From Pseudarthrobacter sp. GA104 (lineage in GTDB: Bacteria; Actinomycetota; Actinomycetes; Actinomycetales; Micrococcaceae), in contig NZ_WOWL01000001.1 of assembly GCF_009741265.1 (NCBI RefSeq), positions 3,410,001 to 3,474,000 on the forward strand: 64,000 bases of DNA. Direction: 5' to 3'. A program made the position numbers and the translations under genes. Shown piece by piece: positions 24,554 through 32,572 of this stretch. How positions within the stretch are numbered: the stretch's first letter is position 1; every line of letters starts with the position of its first letter. Under the pieces are notes generated by a model. It worked only from the letters and a program-made list of their open reading frames with translations. It was not told where the DNA came from and made no database searches.

Positions 24554-25903
24554 ATGACATCCGCGCCCGCCCGCCCGCCGCTGGTCCGAAGCAGCGACCG
24601 CTTCATTGCCGGGGTCTGTTCGGGCCTCGCCGCGCATCTTGGGCTGCCGGTGAACACTGTGCGTGTGGGAATGGTCCTGGCTTCATTCGCCGGAGGGGCC
24701 GGCGTCGTGTTCTACGCCTGGCTCTGGATCATGGTGCCCACCGCCTACGAAAGCGCCCGGCGGCAGGAACGGCGGCCGACGTCGCCCATTGCTCCGGCCG
24801 TGATGGGCGGCACCGCTACGGGCACGCCGTCGGCGAACACCGGCCCCGGCATGGTGCCGGGCGCCGGAGTGCCCGCGGAAGCGGCGCCGGCGCCTTGGTT
24901 CCGGTTCCGCGAGATGAGGTACGGCAAGGAGATCCTGCTCGGCGTCGGGCTGCTCCTGGTGGCGGGCATCCTCGGCGCCCAGCTGCTGGGGATGGACGTT
25001 CCGTTGGGGACCATCATCCCCGCGGCTGCGGTCCTGGGCGGAGCCTCCATCGCCTGGATGCAGCTTGATGAGACCCGTCGGGCCGGGCTGGTGGATAAAA
25101 CCAAAGCGAACCAGGCAGGCGGCTGGGCACGGCTTGCCGCCGGCCTGGCGTTGGTGGTGGCGGGCGTCCTGGTGATGGTGTCCGGGTCCGGTTCCTGGGA
25201 GCAGACCTGGCTGGCGCTGCTGGCGTCCGTGGCCGTCCTCGGCGGCGTGGTACTGGTCCTGCTCCCGTGGGCGCTGAAGTTCTGGCGAGACCTCGAAGCT
25301 GAACGCGCCGGCAGGATCCGCGAGACTGAACGAGCGGAAATCGCGGCACACCTTCACGATTCGGTCCTGCAGACGCTGGCACTCATCCAACGGCGCGCCG
25401 CCAATGAGCACGACGTTGTCCGCCTCGCCCGTGCGCAGGAGCGCGAACTCCGGGGCTGGCTGTTCGAGGACCCAGGAAAGGACGCCGGGCAGCTCTCGGA
25501 CCGGATCAAGGCAGTTGCCGCGGAAGTGGAGGACCTGCTCGGGAACGCGGTGGAGGTGGTCAGCGTGGGAGACACCGAGGTCACCGAAGGCCATGAGGCG
25601 CTGATCCAGGCCAGCCGCGAGGCCATGCTTAACGCCTCGCGGCACGGCGGCGGTGCGGTATCGGTCTATCTTGAGGTCACCGGCGGGCGCGCCGAAGTGT
25701 TCATCAAGGACCGGGGTCCCGGCTTCGAACTCCAGGACGTCCCCGAAGACCGGCTCGGCGTGCGGGAGTCCATCATCGGCCGGATGAACCGGCACGGCGG
25801 CACGGCCAACATCATCAGCACCAGTGAAGGCACGGAAGTCCGGCTGGGATTCCCGGCCGCGCAGGCGGAGAAGCAGACGCAGAACACGGAAGGCAAACCA
25901 TGA
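24554..25903 (+). CDS. PspC-fused sensor histidine kinase (HisKA_3)
   Basis: 449-aa membrane kinase. Residues ~8-65 are a PspC domain (VRSSDRFIAGVCSGLAAHLGLPVNTVRVGMVLASF ... FYAWLWIMVPTAY). A proline-rich linker follows, then about four helices (ILLGVGLLLVAGILGAQLLG, TIIPAAAVLGGASIAW, LAAGLALVVAGVLVMVSG, LLASVAVLGGVVLVLLPWAL). The HisKA_3 dimerisation domain is AEIAAHLHDSVLQTLALIQ with phospho-acceptor H268 followed by D269. The ATPase region includes EAMLNASRHGGG and KDRGPGFELQDV. Start ATG 24554 was preferred because PspC then begins a few residues in. Its stop overlaps the response-regulator start by 4 nt. Confidence 0.93.
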   Translation: MTSAPARPPLVRSSDRFIAGVCSGLAAHLGLPVNTVRVGMVLASFAGGAGVVFYAWLWIMVPTAYESARRQERRPTSPIAPAVMGGTATGTPSANTGPGMVPGAGVPAEAAPAPWFRFREMRYGKEILLGVGLLLVAGILGAQLLGMDVPLGTIIPAAAVLGGASIAWMQLDETRRAGLVDKTKANQAGGWARLAAGLALVVAGVLVMVSGSGSWEQTWLALLASVAVLGGVVLVLLPWALKFWRDLEAERAGRIRETERAEIAAHLHDSVLQTLALIQRRAANEHDVVRLARAQERELRGWLFEDPGKDAGQLSDRIKAVAAEVEDLLGNAVEVVSVGDTEVTEGHEALIQASREAMLNASRHGGGAVSVYLEVTGGRAEVFIKDRGPGFELQDVPEDRLGVRESIIGRMNRHGGTANIISTSEGTEVRLGFPAAQAEKQTQNTEGKP

Positions 25904-26589
25904 ACCCAGCACAGGGAGCCGGCAACGGGACCAACCGCGCCACACAGTCTGTCCGGGTGGTGCTCGTGGACGATCACGCGATCTTCCGTTCAGGCCTGAA
26001 AGCCGACCTCGATCCCAGCGTCCAGGTTGTGGGCGAGGCCGCCACCGTGGAGCAGGCCATCGCCGTGATCGCGAAGGAGCGGCCGGACGTGGTGCTGCTC
26101 GACGTCCACCTTCCGGGCGGCCTCGGCGGCGGCGGCCGTGAAGTGATTGCCGGCTCGGCGGCACTGCTGTCCACTACGAGGTTCCTGGCGCTCAGCGTCT
26201 CGGACGCGGCGGAGGACGTTGTCGCGGTCATCCGGGCTGGAGCCCGGGGCTACGTCACCAAGACCATCTCCGGGGCCGAAATCACCGACGCCGTCTACCG
26301 GGTGGCCGGAGGGGATGCCGTCTTCTCGCCGCGGCTGGCCGGCTTTGTCCTGGACGCCTTCGGCACGGCCCCGGCGGACATCGCCGATGACGAACTGGAC
26401 AGGCTCTCCGCGCGGGAGCTCGAGGTGATGCGCCTCATCGCCCGCGGCTACAGCTACAAGGAGGTGGCCAAGGAGCTCTTCATCAGCATCAAGACGGTGG
26501 AAACCCACGTCTCGGCAGTGCTCCGCAAACTCCAGCTGTCCAGCCGGCACGAGCTGACCAAGTGGGCCGCCGAACGCCGCCTCCTCTAA
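25900..26589 (+). CDS. NarL/LuxR-family response regulator
   Basis: 229 aa. Receiver domain VRVVLVDDHAIFRSGLKADL with acidic pair D24-D25 and phospho-acceptor D68 in VVLLDVHLPGG. It has an unusual glycine-rich loop after the acceptor (GGLGGGGREVI), the conserved Ser/Thr in LALSVSDA and the Lys in YVTKTISGAEI. C-terminal LuxR helix-turn-helix: LSARELEVMRLIARGYSYKEVAKELFISIKTVETHVSAVLRKLQLSSRHEL. It is coupled to the PspC-kinase (ATGA overlap) and is the obvious output of that system, probably acting on the divergent PspC operon. The interrupted palindromic repeat and IS lie just downstream. Confidence 0.94.
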   Translation: MNPAQGAGNGTNRATQSVRVVLVDDHAIFRSGLKADLDPSVQVVGEAATVEQAIAVIAKERPDVVLLDVHLPGGLGGGGREVIAGSAALLSTTRFLALSVSDAAEDVVAVIRAGARGYVTKTISGAEITDAVYRVAGGDAVFSPRLAGFVLDAFGTAPADIADDELDRLSARELEVMRLIARGYSYKEVAKELFISIKTVETHVSAVLRKLQLSSRHELTKWAAERRLL

Positions 26590-26654
26590 CCCCGACGCTC
26601 TCTCACTTGATGCGCCTTAAACCCGAACGCTCTATCACTCTCCTGAAGGGAGTG

Positions 26655-26710
26655 AACTGCTCCCCGGAAGTTGGACTGAGAAATTCAGTTCCGACTTCCG
26701 GGGAGCAGTT
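26655..26710 (+). promoter_or_regulatory. IS left-end hairpin: inverted copy of the terminal repeat just before orfA
   Basis: Just inside the left end, 26686-26710 is a near-perfect inverted copy of the terminal repeat at 26655-26678, with a 7-nt loop. The hairpin runs straight into TTTT and then the orfA ATG at 26713, so it resembles an intrinsic terminator. The only Shine-Dalgarno-like sequence (GGGGAG) is in its 3' arm. Transcripts entering from outside would be terminated or have the ribosome site masked, a known protective strategy in other IS elements. Confidence 0.75.
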
Positions 26711-26712
26711 TT

Positions 26713-27198
26713 ATGCATGCACGTAGTTCATTGTCTGAGGCGCAGCGCGAGGCGGCTGTAGCGTTGTTTGAGAAGGGTGTCGGGTATGGGTCGGCGGCCC
26801 GGGTGCTGGATGCGCCTCGTGTGCCGGTCAGGGCACTGTATGGGCGGTGGAGGATTCATGGGCAAGCAGTGCTGGTGGGCAGGGCGGTGAGGTCGTACTC
26901 GTTTGAGTTCAAACGTGCCCTGGTCGAGCGCTTCCTCGCGGGCGAGTCCGGCCCGGATCTGGCAGTCGAGGCAGGTCTGGCCTCCCGTGAGCTGCTGCAA
27001 AAGTGGGTCCGGGCGTACCGGCTCGAAGGCGAGGACGGGTTGCGGCCGAAGCCCAAAGGCCGGCCGCGGAAACCCGATTCCCCGCCGCCTGCGGATTTGC
27101 CCGAGCTTGAGCGGTTGCGGCGGGAGAACGAACGGCTGCGCGCTGAGGTGGCGTACCTGGGAAAACTGCGGGCCTTGAGGGAACAGGGACGACGGTAA
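26713..27198 (+). CDS. IS150-group transposase OrfA
   Basis: 161-aa DNA-binding subunit. It has two helix-turn-helix units (LSEAQREAAVALFEKGVGYGSAARVLD and YSFEFKRALVERFLAGESGPDLAVEAGLASRELLQKWVRAYRLEG), a basic proline-rich linker (LRPKPKGRPRKPDSPPP), and a C-terminal leucine-zipper-like helix (LPELERLRRENERLRAEVAYLGKL), as in IS150-type OrfA. A GGGAAAA slippery heptamer lies near its 3' end and would divert some ribosomes into OrfB. The ATG at 26713 follows the left-end hairpin directly. Confidence 0.93.
   Translation: MHARSSLSEAQREAAVALFEKGVGYGSAARVLDAPRVPVRALYGRWRIHGQAVLVGRAVRSYSFEFKRALVERFLAGESGPDLAVEAGLASRELLQKWVRAYRLEGEDGLRPKPKGRPRKPDSPPPADLPELERLRRENERLRAEVAYLGKLRALREQGRR
27159..27165 (+). 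promoter_or_regulatory. Predicted -1 ribosomal frameshift heptamer GGGAAAA
   Basis: In the OrfA frame the heptamer reads G GGA AAA, the X XXY YYZ form. Slipping back one base leads into an open frame that continues without stop into OrfB. OrfB has no in-frame start codon before its conserved N-terminal domain, so a fusion product is needed. Confidence 0.75.
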
Positions 27199-28049
27199 AG
27201 GTTCAAGCCGTCGTTTCCCTCAAGGCTGACTATCCGCTTGGTGTCCTGCTGGACATCGCCGGGCTGGCCAGGTCCACGTTCTTCTATCACCAGCCCCGGC
27301 TGCAGGCGCCGGACCCGACAGAGAAACTCAAAGCCGCGGTCACGGAGATCTTCGAAACGAACCATGGCCGGTACGGGCACCGCCGCATCCACAGCGAGCT
27401 GGTCAAACAAGGGTGGACGGTCGCGAAGAAGACTGTGCTGAAGCTGATGCAGGAACTCGGGCTGGTCTGCAAGGTCCGGCGCCGGAAGCGCTACAACTCC
27501 TACCAAGGCGAACAGGGCGCGGTCGCGCCCAACGTGCTGAACCGCGAGTTCGACGCTGATGCACCGAACCAGAAGTGGGTAACTGATGTGACGGAATTCA
27601 GCGTCGGGGACCGGAAGCTCTACCTCTCACCGGTCATGGACCTCTTCGACCGGCAGATCATTTCCTACTCGCTGGGCTCATCCCCGAACCTTGCGCTCAC
27701 CAACGATTCCCTGCGTGAGGCCCTGACCTGCCTGCAGCCCGGTCAGCAACCGCTGGTGCACTCGGACCAAGGCTTCCAATACCGGCACGCCTCCTGGCGC
27801 ACCCTGATCGCGGGCGCCGGCGCGGTCCAATCAATGTCCCGCAAGGGAAATTGCTACGACAACGCGGTCATGGAGAACTTCTTCGGCCACCTCAAGTCAG
27901 AATTCTTCCACCGCGTCCGGTTCCTCAACACCGACGCCCTGGCAACCGCCGTCGAGGAATACATCCACTGGTACAACACCAAAAGAATCTCAACAAAGCT
28001 CAAGGGCCTGAGCCCGGTCCAATACCGTGCCCAGGCCCTCGCAGCTTAG
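27165..28049 (+). CDS. IS150-group transposase OrfB (DDE catalytic domain, expressed by frameshift)
   Basis: About 294 codons in the -1 frame relative to OrfA, from the slip site. The front contains the HTH_21-like segment (KAAVTEIFETNHGRYGHRRIHSEL), which precedes any usable start codon (first GTG at 27435), so translation must arrive from OrfA. The rve integrase core has catalytic Asp in WVTDVTEF, second Asp in LVHSDQGFQYRH, and Glu in NAVMENFFGHLKSEFF. It ends WYNTKRISTKLKGLSPVQYR, the usual IS3-family C-terminus. Stop at 28049, 39 bp before the right end. No inactivating mutation was seen. Confidence 0.92.
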   Translation, partial: TAGLEGTGTTVKVQAVVSLKADYPLGVLLDIAGLARSTFFYHQPRLQAPDPTEKLKAAVTEIFETNHGRYGHRRIHSELVKQGWTVAKKTVLKLMQELGLVCKVRRRKRYNSYQGEQGAVAPNVLNREFDADAPNQKWVTDVTEFSVGDRKLYLSPVMDLFDRQIISYSLGSSPNLALTNDSLREALTCLQPGQQPLVHSDQGFQYRHASWRTLIAGAGAVQSMSRKGNCYDNAVMENFFGHLKSEFFHRVRFLNTDALATAVEEYIHWYNTKRISTKLKGLSPVQYRAQALAA

Positions 28050-28136
28050 GATCCTATTTGGCCAGTCCAACTTCCGGGGACCAGTTCAGAGTGATAGAGC
28101 GTTCCGGTTTTTCCCGCATTAAGTGAGAGAGGGTGC

Positions 28137-29354
28137 TTATTGGGCCTTGCCCAGGAAGTCCTGCAGGCGCTGGACGCCGGTGGCGAGGTCTTCGTCGCCC
28201 AGTGCGTACGAAAGGCGCAGGTAGCCGGAGGGGCCGAAGGCCTCACCCGGAACCACTGCCACCTCGACCTCGTCCAGGATCAGCGCGGCCAGCTCAGCGG
28301 ACGTCTGCGGCGTGGCCGTGCCGGACGCCGTCGGGAATTCCTTCCCCAGCAGCGCGCGGACGTCCGCGTAGACATAGAAGGCACCTTTCGGCGTCGGGCA
28401 TTCCACCCCCTCGATGGCGTTCAGGCCAGCAACGATGGCCTTGCGGCGGCGGTCGAACGCCACCTTCATCTCGTCGACGGCGGTCAGCGGGCCGGAAACG
28501 GCAGCCAGGGCAGCGATCTGCATGATGTTGGAGACATTGGACGTTGCGTGCGACTGGAGGTTGGTGGCTGCCTTGATGACATCGGCCGGGCCGATCATCC
28601 AGCCCACGCGCCAGCCGGTCATGGCGTAGGTCTTCGCGACGCCGTTGAGGATGACGACCTTGTCGCCCAGCTCAGGGGCGGCGGTCGCGATCGAGGTGAA
28701 GGGAACGCCGTCGTACGTCAGGTGCTCGTAGATCTCGTCGGTGACCACCCAGAGGCCCTTGGCCGCCGCCCACTTGCCGATCTCGGCCACCTGCTCCGGC
28801 GAGTACACCGAGCCGGTGGGGTTGGAGGGCGAGACGAACAGCAGGATCTTCGTTTTGTCCGTGACAGCTGCCTCAAGCTGTTCAACGGTGACGAGGTAGT
28901 CCTGCTCCGGGCCGGCGAAGACCTCCACCGGCACGCCGCCTGCGAGCCGGATGGCCTCCGGGTAGGTGGTCCAGAACGGAGTGGGAACAATGACCTCGTC
29001 GCCGGGATCCACCAGGGTGGCGAAAGTGTTGTAGACGGCCTGCTTGCCGCCGTTGGTCACCAAAACCTGGGAAGGGTCCACGGCGTAGCCGGAGTCGCGC
29101 AGGGTCTTCTCGGCGATGGCCTTCTTCAGTTCGGGCAGCCCGCCGGCGGGGGAGTAGCGGTGGTACTTCGGCTGGCTTGCCGCTTGGATGGCGGCCTGGA
29201 CGATGTAGTCCGGAGTGGGAAAGTCGGGTTCACCCGCACCGAATCCGATGACCGGCCGGCCTGCAGCCTTCAGCGCCTTCGCCTTGGCATCAACGGCAAG
29301 GGTTGCGGATTCGGCAATGGCGGAAATGCGCTGGGAAACGCGGGCGGCAGACAT
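28137..29354 (-). CDS. Class I/II pyridoxal-phosphate aminotransferase, aspartate aminotransferase type
   Basis: 405 aa. Class I aminotransferase signature: [21 protein letters not shown] near the N-terminus, [29 protein letters not shown] (substrate and cofactor contact), [14 protein letters not shown] (PLP ring Asp), and the Schiff-base lysine in [21 protein letters not shown]-terminal arginine region: [15 protein letters not shown]. This is the subgroup annotated aspartate aminotransferase in actinobacteria; amino donors beyond aspartate cannot be excluded. The ATG at 29354 was chosen so the protein begins [24 protein letters not shown], typical of the family. Its stop is 3 bp from the end of the palindromic repeat. 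Confidence 0.93.
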   Translation of the reverse strand: MSAARVSQRISAIAESATLAVDAKAKALKAAGRPVIGFGAGEPDFPTPDYIVQAAIQAASQPKYHRYSPAGGLPELKKAIAEKTLRDSGYAVDPSQVLVTNGGKQAVYNTFATLVDPGDEVIVPTPFWTTYPEAIRLAGGVPVEVFAGPEQDYLVTVEQLEAAVTDKTKILLFVSPSNPTGSVYSPEQVAEIGKWAAAKGLWVVTDEIYEHLTYDGVPFTSIATAAPELGDKVVILNGVAKTYAMTGWRVGWMIGPADVIKAATNLQSHATSNVSNIMQIAALAAVSGPLTAVDEMKVAFDRRRKAIVAGLNAIEGVECPTPKGAFYVYADVRALLGKEFPTASGTATPQTSAELAALILDEVEVAVVPGEAFGPSGYLRLSYALGDEDLATGVQRLQDFLGKAQ

Positions 29355-29514
29355 GGCAGGTCCGTTCTTCGCTTGCAGCCTGGCGGCTGGAATGTGGGAT
29401 TCGACGAGTTCTACTCTATGCTGTTCAGCGGACCCCCCGGGTTGCCCGTTTTGATTTGTGACTGTTCCGGTCAAGGTCAGCCAGGGCAGCAGTCGGGGGC
29501 CGGAAACGGGCCGG

Positions 29515-29544
29515 TTCGACGAACGCGAAGTTGTTGCGTAGACT
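29515..29544 (+). promoter_or_regulatory. Promoter of tRNA-Trp / secE unit
   Basis: The -10 TAGACT (29539-29544) has a -35-like TTCGAC 18 nt upstream. It lies 84 bp before the tRNA. The same TAGACT hexamer recurs before rplJ, rpsL, tuf and secY in this window. The rest of the 274-bp gap to the aminotransferase gene shows no gene. Confidence 0.55.
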
Positions 29545-29628
29545 GGTTCACCGGTGTTGAAACACGGATGATGGCGTGCGCCCCAGTGCAGCTGGCGGTT
29601 CGTCATCGGAGAGTGGAATTCAATCCAT

Positions 29629-29701
29629 AGGGTAGTGGCGCAATTGGTAGCGCAGCGGTCTCCAAAACCGCAGGTTGCAGGTTCGAGTCCTGTCTGCCCT
29701 G
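29629..29701 (+). tRNA. tRNA-Trp (anticodon CCA)
   Basis: 73 nt folding as a complete cloverleaf. The acceptor AGGGTAG pairs with CTGCCCT with one G-T, discriminator base G. The anticodon stem is GCGGT/ACCGC with loop CTCCAAA and anticodon CCA. The T-arm contains GGTTCGAGTCC. The 3' CCA is not encoded. tRNA-Trp directly before secE is a common bacterial arrangement. Confidence 0.97.
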
Positions 29702-29783
29702 CGCAAGCTGCCCCGGGCGAAAATCCGGGGCAAGCGCAGCAACCATGGTTCTGATCAGGACCGGGTAATCCAACATTGCAAAG

Positions 29784-30068
29784 ATGAGCGAGGACCAGGT
29801 GACCGAAACAGCTGCCAGCAGCTCCAAGGGCCGCCCAGCTAAGAAGGACGCCAAGACAAACTTCTTCGCTCGCATTGCACTTTTTGTCCGCCAGATCATC
29901 GGCGAACTGAAGAAGGTTGTTGCACCAACCCGCAAGGAACTGATTAATTACACACTCGTGGTGCTGGTGTTCGTGGGCATCATGATGGTCATCGTCAGCC
30001 TGCTGGACATTGGCTTCGGATCCGCCGTCGGCTGGCTCTTCGGCGGTAAAGGCCCCACGGACAGCTAA
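29784..30068 (+). CDS. secE: Preprotein translocase subunit SecE
   Basis: 94-aa single-helix component of the SecYEG channel. The conserved amphipathic segment [31 protein letters not shown] precedes the transmembrane helix [29 protein letters not shown]. The N-terminal ~25 residues are polar and variable. It lies between tRNA-Trp (82 bp upstream) and nusG (114 bp downstream), the conserved secE-nusG-rplK order. The nusG gap contains an imperfect hairpin at about 30091-30121. Confidence 0.96.
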   Translation: MSEDQVTETAASSSKGRPAKKDAKTNFFARIALFVRQIIGELKKVVAPTRKELINYTLVVLVFVGIMMVIVSLLDIGFGSAVGWLFGGKGPTDS

Positions 30069-30182
30069 GGCTGTACCGTCCGCAGGCTGTGTGTTCCGTC
30101 CGGGAATCCGGAGGGAAACACCGGTGTGCGGAATTGAGCCATTTAAATAGGCATGTTAGGCAATGAGGAAGCAGGAGACCAA

Positions 30183-30995
30183 GTGTCTGAGCAGGAGCTC
30201 GAGGTAACCGAGACTGAGCTGGAAGAGTCCGCGGACATCACGGCAGAAGCCGGTGACGAGTCTGAGGTTGAGTCCTCCGCGCCCGAACCCGACGACGCCG
30301 ATTCCGATGACTTCGACGCAAAGGCTGATGACGAGGGCGGCTCCGAGGAACAGTCCACCGACGCCCTCGCCGCTGCCGCCGCCAAGGCCGAGGTAGACCC
30401 CGCAGAAGAGTTCAAGGCCAAGCTGCGCCGCCAGGAAGGTGACTGGTACGTCATCCACTCCTACGCAGGTTACGAAAACCGCGTGAAGGCCAACCTGGAA
30501 ACCCGCATCCAGACCCTGGACATGGAAGATTACATCTTCGAGATCCAGGTGCCGATGGAAGAAGTCGTTGAGATCAAGAATGCTCAGCGCAAGGTGATCA
30601 ACCGCGTCCGCATCCCGGGCTATGTGCTGGTCCGCATGGACCTGACCGACGCCTCCTGGGGCGCCGTCCGGCACACCCCCGGCGTGACCGGCTTCGTGGG
30701 CAACGCCCACAACCCGGTGCCGCTGCGCCTCGATGAGGTCTTCTCCATGCTTGCCCCCGTCTTCGAGGAAGAGCAGGCCGAGAAGGGCAAGCCGGTCAAC
30801 AAGCAGAACCAGGCTCCGGTGGACGTCGACTTCGAGGTCGGCGAGTCGGTCATCGTCAAGGAAGGCCCCTTCGAGACCCTTCCCGCCACGATCTCCGAGA
30901 TCAAGGTCGAATCCCAGACCCTCGTGGTGCTGGTTTCCATCTTCGAGCGCGAAACGCCGGTCACCCTGGCGTTCAACCAGGTCACCAAGATCTGA
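30183..30995 (+). CDS. nusG: Transcription termination/antitermination factor NusG
   Basis: 270 aa from the GTG at 30183, preferred because GCAGGAG sits 6 nt upstream; an earlier in-frame ATG at 30153 would add 10 residues with no ribosome site. Acidic N-terminal extension of about 80 residues ([13 protein letters not shown]), then NGN domain ([27 protein letters not shown] ... [25 protein letters not shown]) and C-terminal KOW domain ([21 protein letters not shown] ... [19 protein letters not shown]). The acidic N-terminal extension is typical of actinobacterial NusG. It couples RNA polymerase to ribosomes or Rho. Confidence 0.96.
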   Translation: MSEQELEVTETELEESADITAEAGDESEVESSAPEPDDADSDDFDAKADDEGGSEEQSTDALAAAAAKAEVDPAEEFKAKLRRQEGDWYVIHSYAGYENRVKANLETRIQTLDMEDYIFEIQVPMEEVVEIKNAQRKVINRVRIPGYVLVRMDLTDASWGAVRHTPGVTGFVGNAHNPVPLRLDEVFSMLAPVFEEEQAEKGKPVNKQNQAPVDVDFEVGESVIVKEGPFETLPATISEIKVESQTLVVLVSIFERETPVTLAFNQVTKI

Positions 30996-31124
30996 TTATC
31001 CAAAGAATTCGTCCCGGCGCTGCCCGCTTAGCAGCACCGGAACGGCCGGCCGCCTCGCCATGGCGGCCAAAAACCTGAGGCACGCTCCTGTGCCCCAGGA
31101 CGTTATTGAGAGAAGGACCCTACA

Positions 31125-31556
31125 TTGGCTCCCAAGAAGAAGGTCACCGGCCTCATCAAGCTGCAGATCCAGGCAGGTGCCGCTAACCCGGCTCCGCCGA
31201 TCGGTCCTGCGCTTGGCCAGCACGGTGTCAACATCATGGAATTCTGCAAGGCGTACAACGCTGCGACGGAAGCCCAGCGCGGAAACGTCATCCCCGTGGA
31301 AATCACGGTCTACGAGGACCGTTCCTTCACGTTCATCACCAAGACCCCGCCGGCTGCAGAGCTCATCAAGAAGGCTGCAGGCGTCGCCAAGGGTTCAGCT
31401 ACCCCGCACACCGTCAAGGTTGCCAAGCTGACCCAGGCCCAGGTCAACGAGATTGCTTCCACCAAGATGGAAGACCTCAACGCCACCAGCCTCGAAGGCG
31501 CAGCGAAGATCATCGCCGGCACCGCCCGCTCCATGGGTATCACCGTCGAAGGCTAG
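31125..31556 (+). CDS. rplK: 50S ribosomal protein L11
   Basis: 143 aa; part of the GTPase-associated centre with 23S rRNA and the target site of thiopeptides. N-terminal [39 protein letters not shown] with the proline-rich thiostrepton-site segment ([11 protein letters not shown]); C-terminal rRNA-binding domain ending [12 protein letters not shown]. The TTG start at 31125 has AGAGAAGGA upstream and gives the canonical PKKKVTG beginning. The 129-bp gap from nusG shows no confident promoter. Confidence 0.97.
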
Positions 31557-31742
31557 TCGCTTCCGTCGCCCTGGCGTCGGGCTCGGGAAACCGATCACGA
31601 CGACGGGCGGCACCGCCGGGACAACCGGCACCACCTACATAGAAATGTTGGGAACCGGGCACGGATAACGAGTCCGCTCACCAACTGTGGCAGGGCCCAG
31701 CGCGGTCCGCAGACCACAACTGCACAAGGAGAAACAAGCAGC

Positions 31743-32450
31743 ATGGCAAAGCGCAGCAAAGCATATGAGGCAGCAGCCGCCAAGATCGACGCGGAGAAGT
31801 TCTACGCGCCGTTCGAGGCAGTAACGCTCGCCAAGGACACCAACCCGTCCAAGTTCGACGCCACCGTTGAGGTTGCATTCCGCCTCGGCGTCGACCCCCG
31901 TAAGGCTGACCAGATGGTCCGCGGCACGGTCAACCTGCCCCACGGCACCGGCAAGACCGCCCGCGTCCTGGTTTTCGCCACGGGTGACAAGGCTGAAGCA
32001 GCAATCGCTGCCGGCGCCGACTTCGTTGGTTCCGATGACCTGATCGAAAAGATCGCCGGCGGCTGGACCGACTTCGACGCCGCCGTCGCCACCCCCGACC
32101 TCATGGGCAAGGTTGGCCGCCTCGGTAAGGTCCTGGGTCCGCGTAACCTGATGCCGAACCCCAAGACGGGCACCGTGACCCCTGACGTCACCAAGGCCGT
32201 CAACGACATCAAGGGTGGAAAGATCGACTTCCGCGTCGACAAGCACTCCAACCTGCACTTCATCATCGGCAAGGTGTCCTTCGACGCCATCAAGCTGGCC
32301 GAGAACTACGCAGCAGCACTGGAAGAGGTGCTTCGCCTGAAGCCGTCCGCTTCCAAGGGCCGCTACATCCAGAAGGCCACCGTTGCCACCACGTTCGGTC
32401 CCGGCATCTCCGTTGACCCGAACGTCACCAAGGTTCTGACCGAGGCCTAA
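31743..32450 (+). CDS. rplA: 50S ribosomal protein L1
   Basis: 235 aa; builds the L1 stalk and in many bacteria autoregulates the L11-L1 mRNA. Begins [22 protein letters not shown]; contains the L1 signature [29 protein letters not shown]; ends near [12 protein letters not shown]. Ribosome site AAGGAG. The 186-bp spacer after rplK is unusually long for this pair and GC-rich; no extra gene was seen. Two hairpins directly downstream probably end this transcript before the GNAT pair. Confidence 0.97.
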   Translation: MAKRSKAYEAAAAKIDAEKFYAPFEAVTLAKDTNPSKFDATVEVAFRLGVDPRKADQMVRGTVNLPHGTGKTARVLVFATGDKAEAAIAAGADFVGSDDLIEKIAGGWTDFDAAVATPDLMGKVGRLGKVLGPRNLMPNPKTGTVTPDVTKAVNDIKGGKIDFRVDKHSNLHFIIGKVSFDAIKLAENYAAALEEVLRLKPSASKGRYIQKATVATTFGPGISVDPNVTKVLTEA

Positions 32451-32468
32451 ATCCTCACTTGAACTTCC

Positions 32469-32530
32469 GCTGCGGACCCGTCCGCAGCAAACACAACCGC
32501 CCGGCACCTGCCGGGCGGTTGTGTTTTAAG
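32469..32530 (+). terminator. Tandem hairpins ending the rplK-rplA transcript
   Basis: First hairpin at 32469-32488: perfect 8-bp stem GCTGCGGA with its complement, CCCG loop. The second, at 32489-32526, has a perfect 18-bp stem (left arm AAACACAACCGCCCGGCA) with a 2-nt CC spacer, followed by a T-run. This is a very strong intrinsic terminator 18 bp after the rplA stop. Confidence 0.9.
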
Positions 32531-32560
32531 CTTCCTGTCCCGGACGGGTGTCAGTTTGCC

Positions 32561-32566
32561 TAAGCT
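32561..32566 (+). promoter_or_regulatory. -10 hexamer TAAGCT, probable leaderless start of GNAT pair
   Basis: TAAGCT is followed by exactly 6 nt and the ATG at 32573, with no ribosome site. It gives the GNAT pair its own promoter behind the rplA terminator. Confidence 0.5.
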
Positions 32567-32572
32567 GTAGAA

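Larger units (their letters stand above)
26653..28088 (+). mobile_element. IS3-family (IS150-group) insertion sequence, intact, 1436 bp
   Basis: The element begins TGAACTGCTCCCCGGAAG and ends, read inward on the other strand, TGAACTGGTCCCCGGAAG; terminal inverted repeats of about 26 bp differ at one base. It is flanked by a 3-bp target duplication GAG (26650-26652 and 28089-28091). It encodes OrfA and a frameshifted OrfB with an apparently complete DDE triad, so it looks active. The end sequences follow the IS150-group pattern. Insertion is in the loop of a palindromic repeat. Confidence 0.93.
26595..28134. repeat. 101-bp palindromic repeat, interrupted by the IS
   Basis: Removing the IS and one copy of its 3-bp duplication joins 26595-26652 to 28092-28134 as a single 101-bp near-palindrome. 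The outer arms are ACGCTCTCTCACTT and AAGTGAGAGAGGGT. The inner 15-bp perfect stem is AACGCTCTATCACTC with its complement. Length and architecture equal the intact copy at 58455-58555. It lies between the response-regulator stop and the convergent aminotransferase stop, where it may originally have served both transcripts. Confidence 0.85.
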
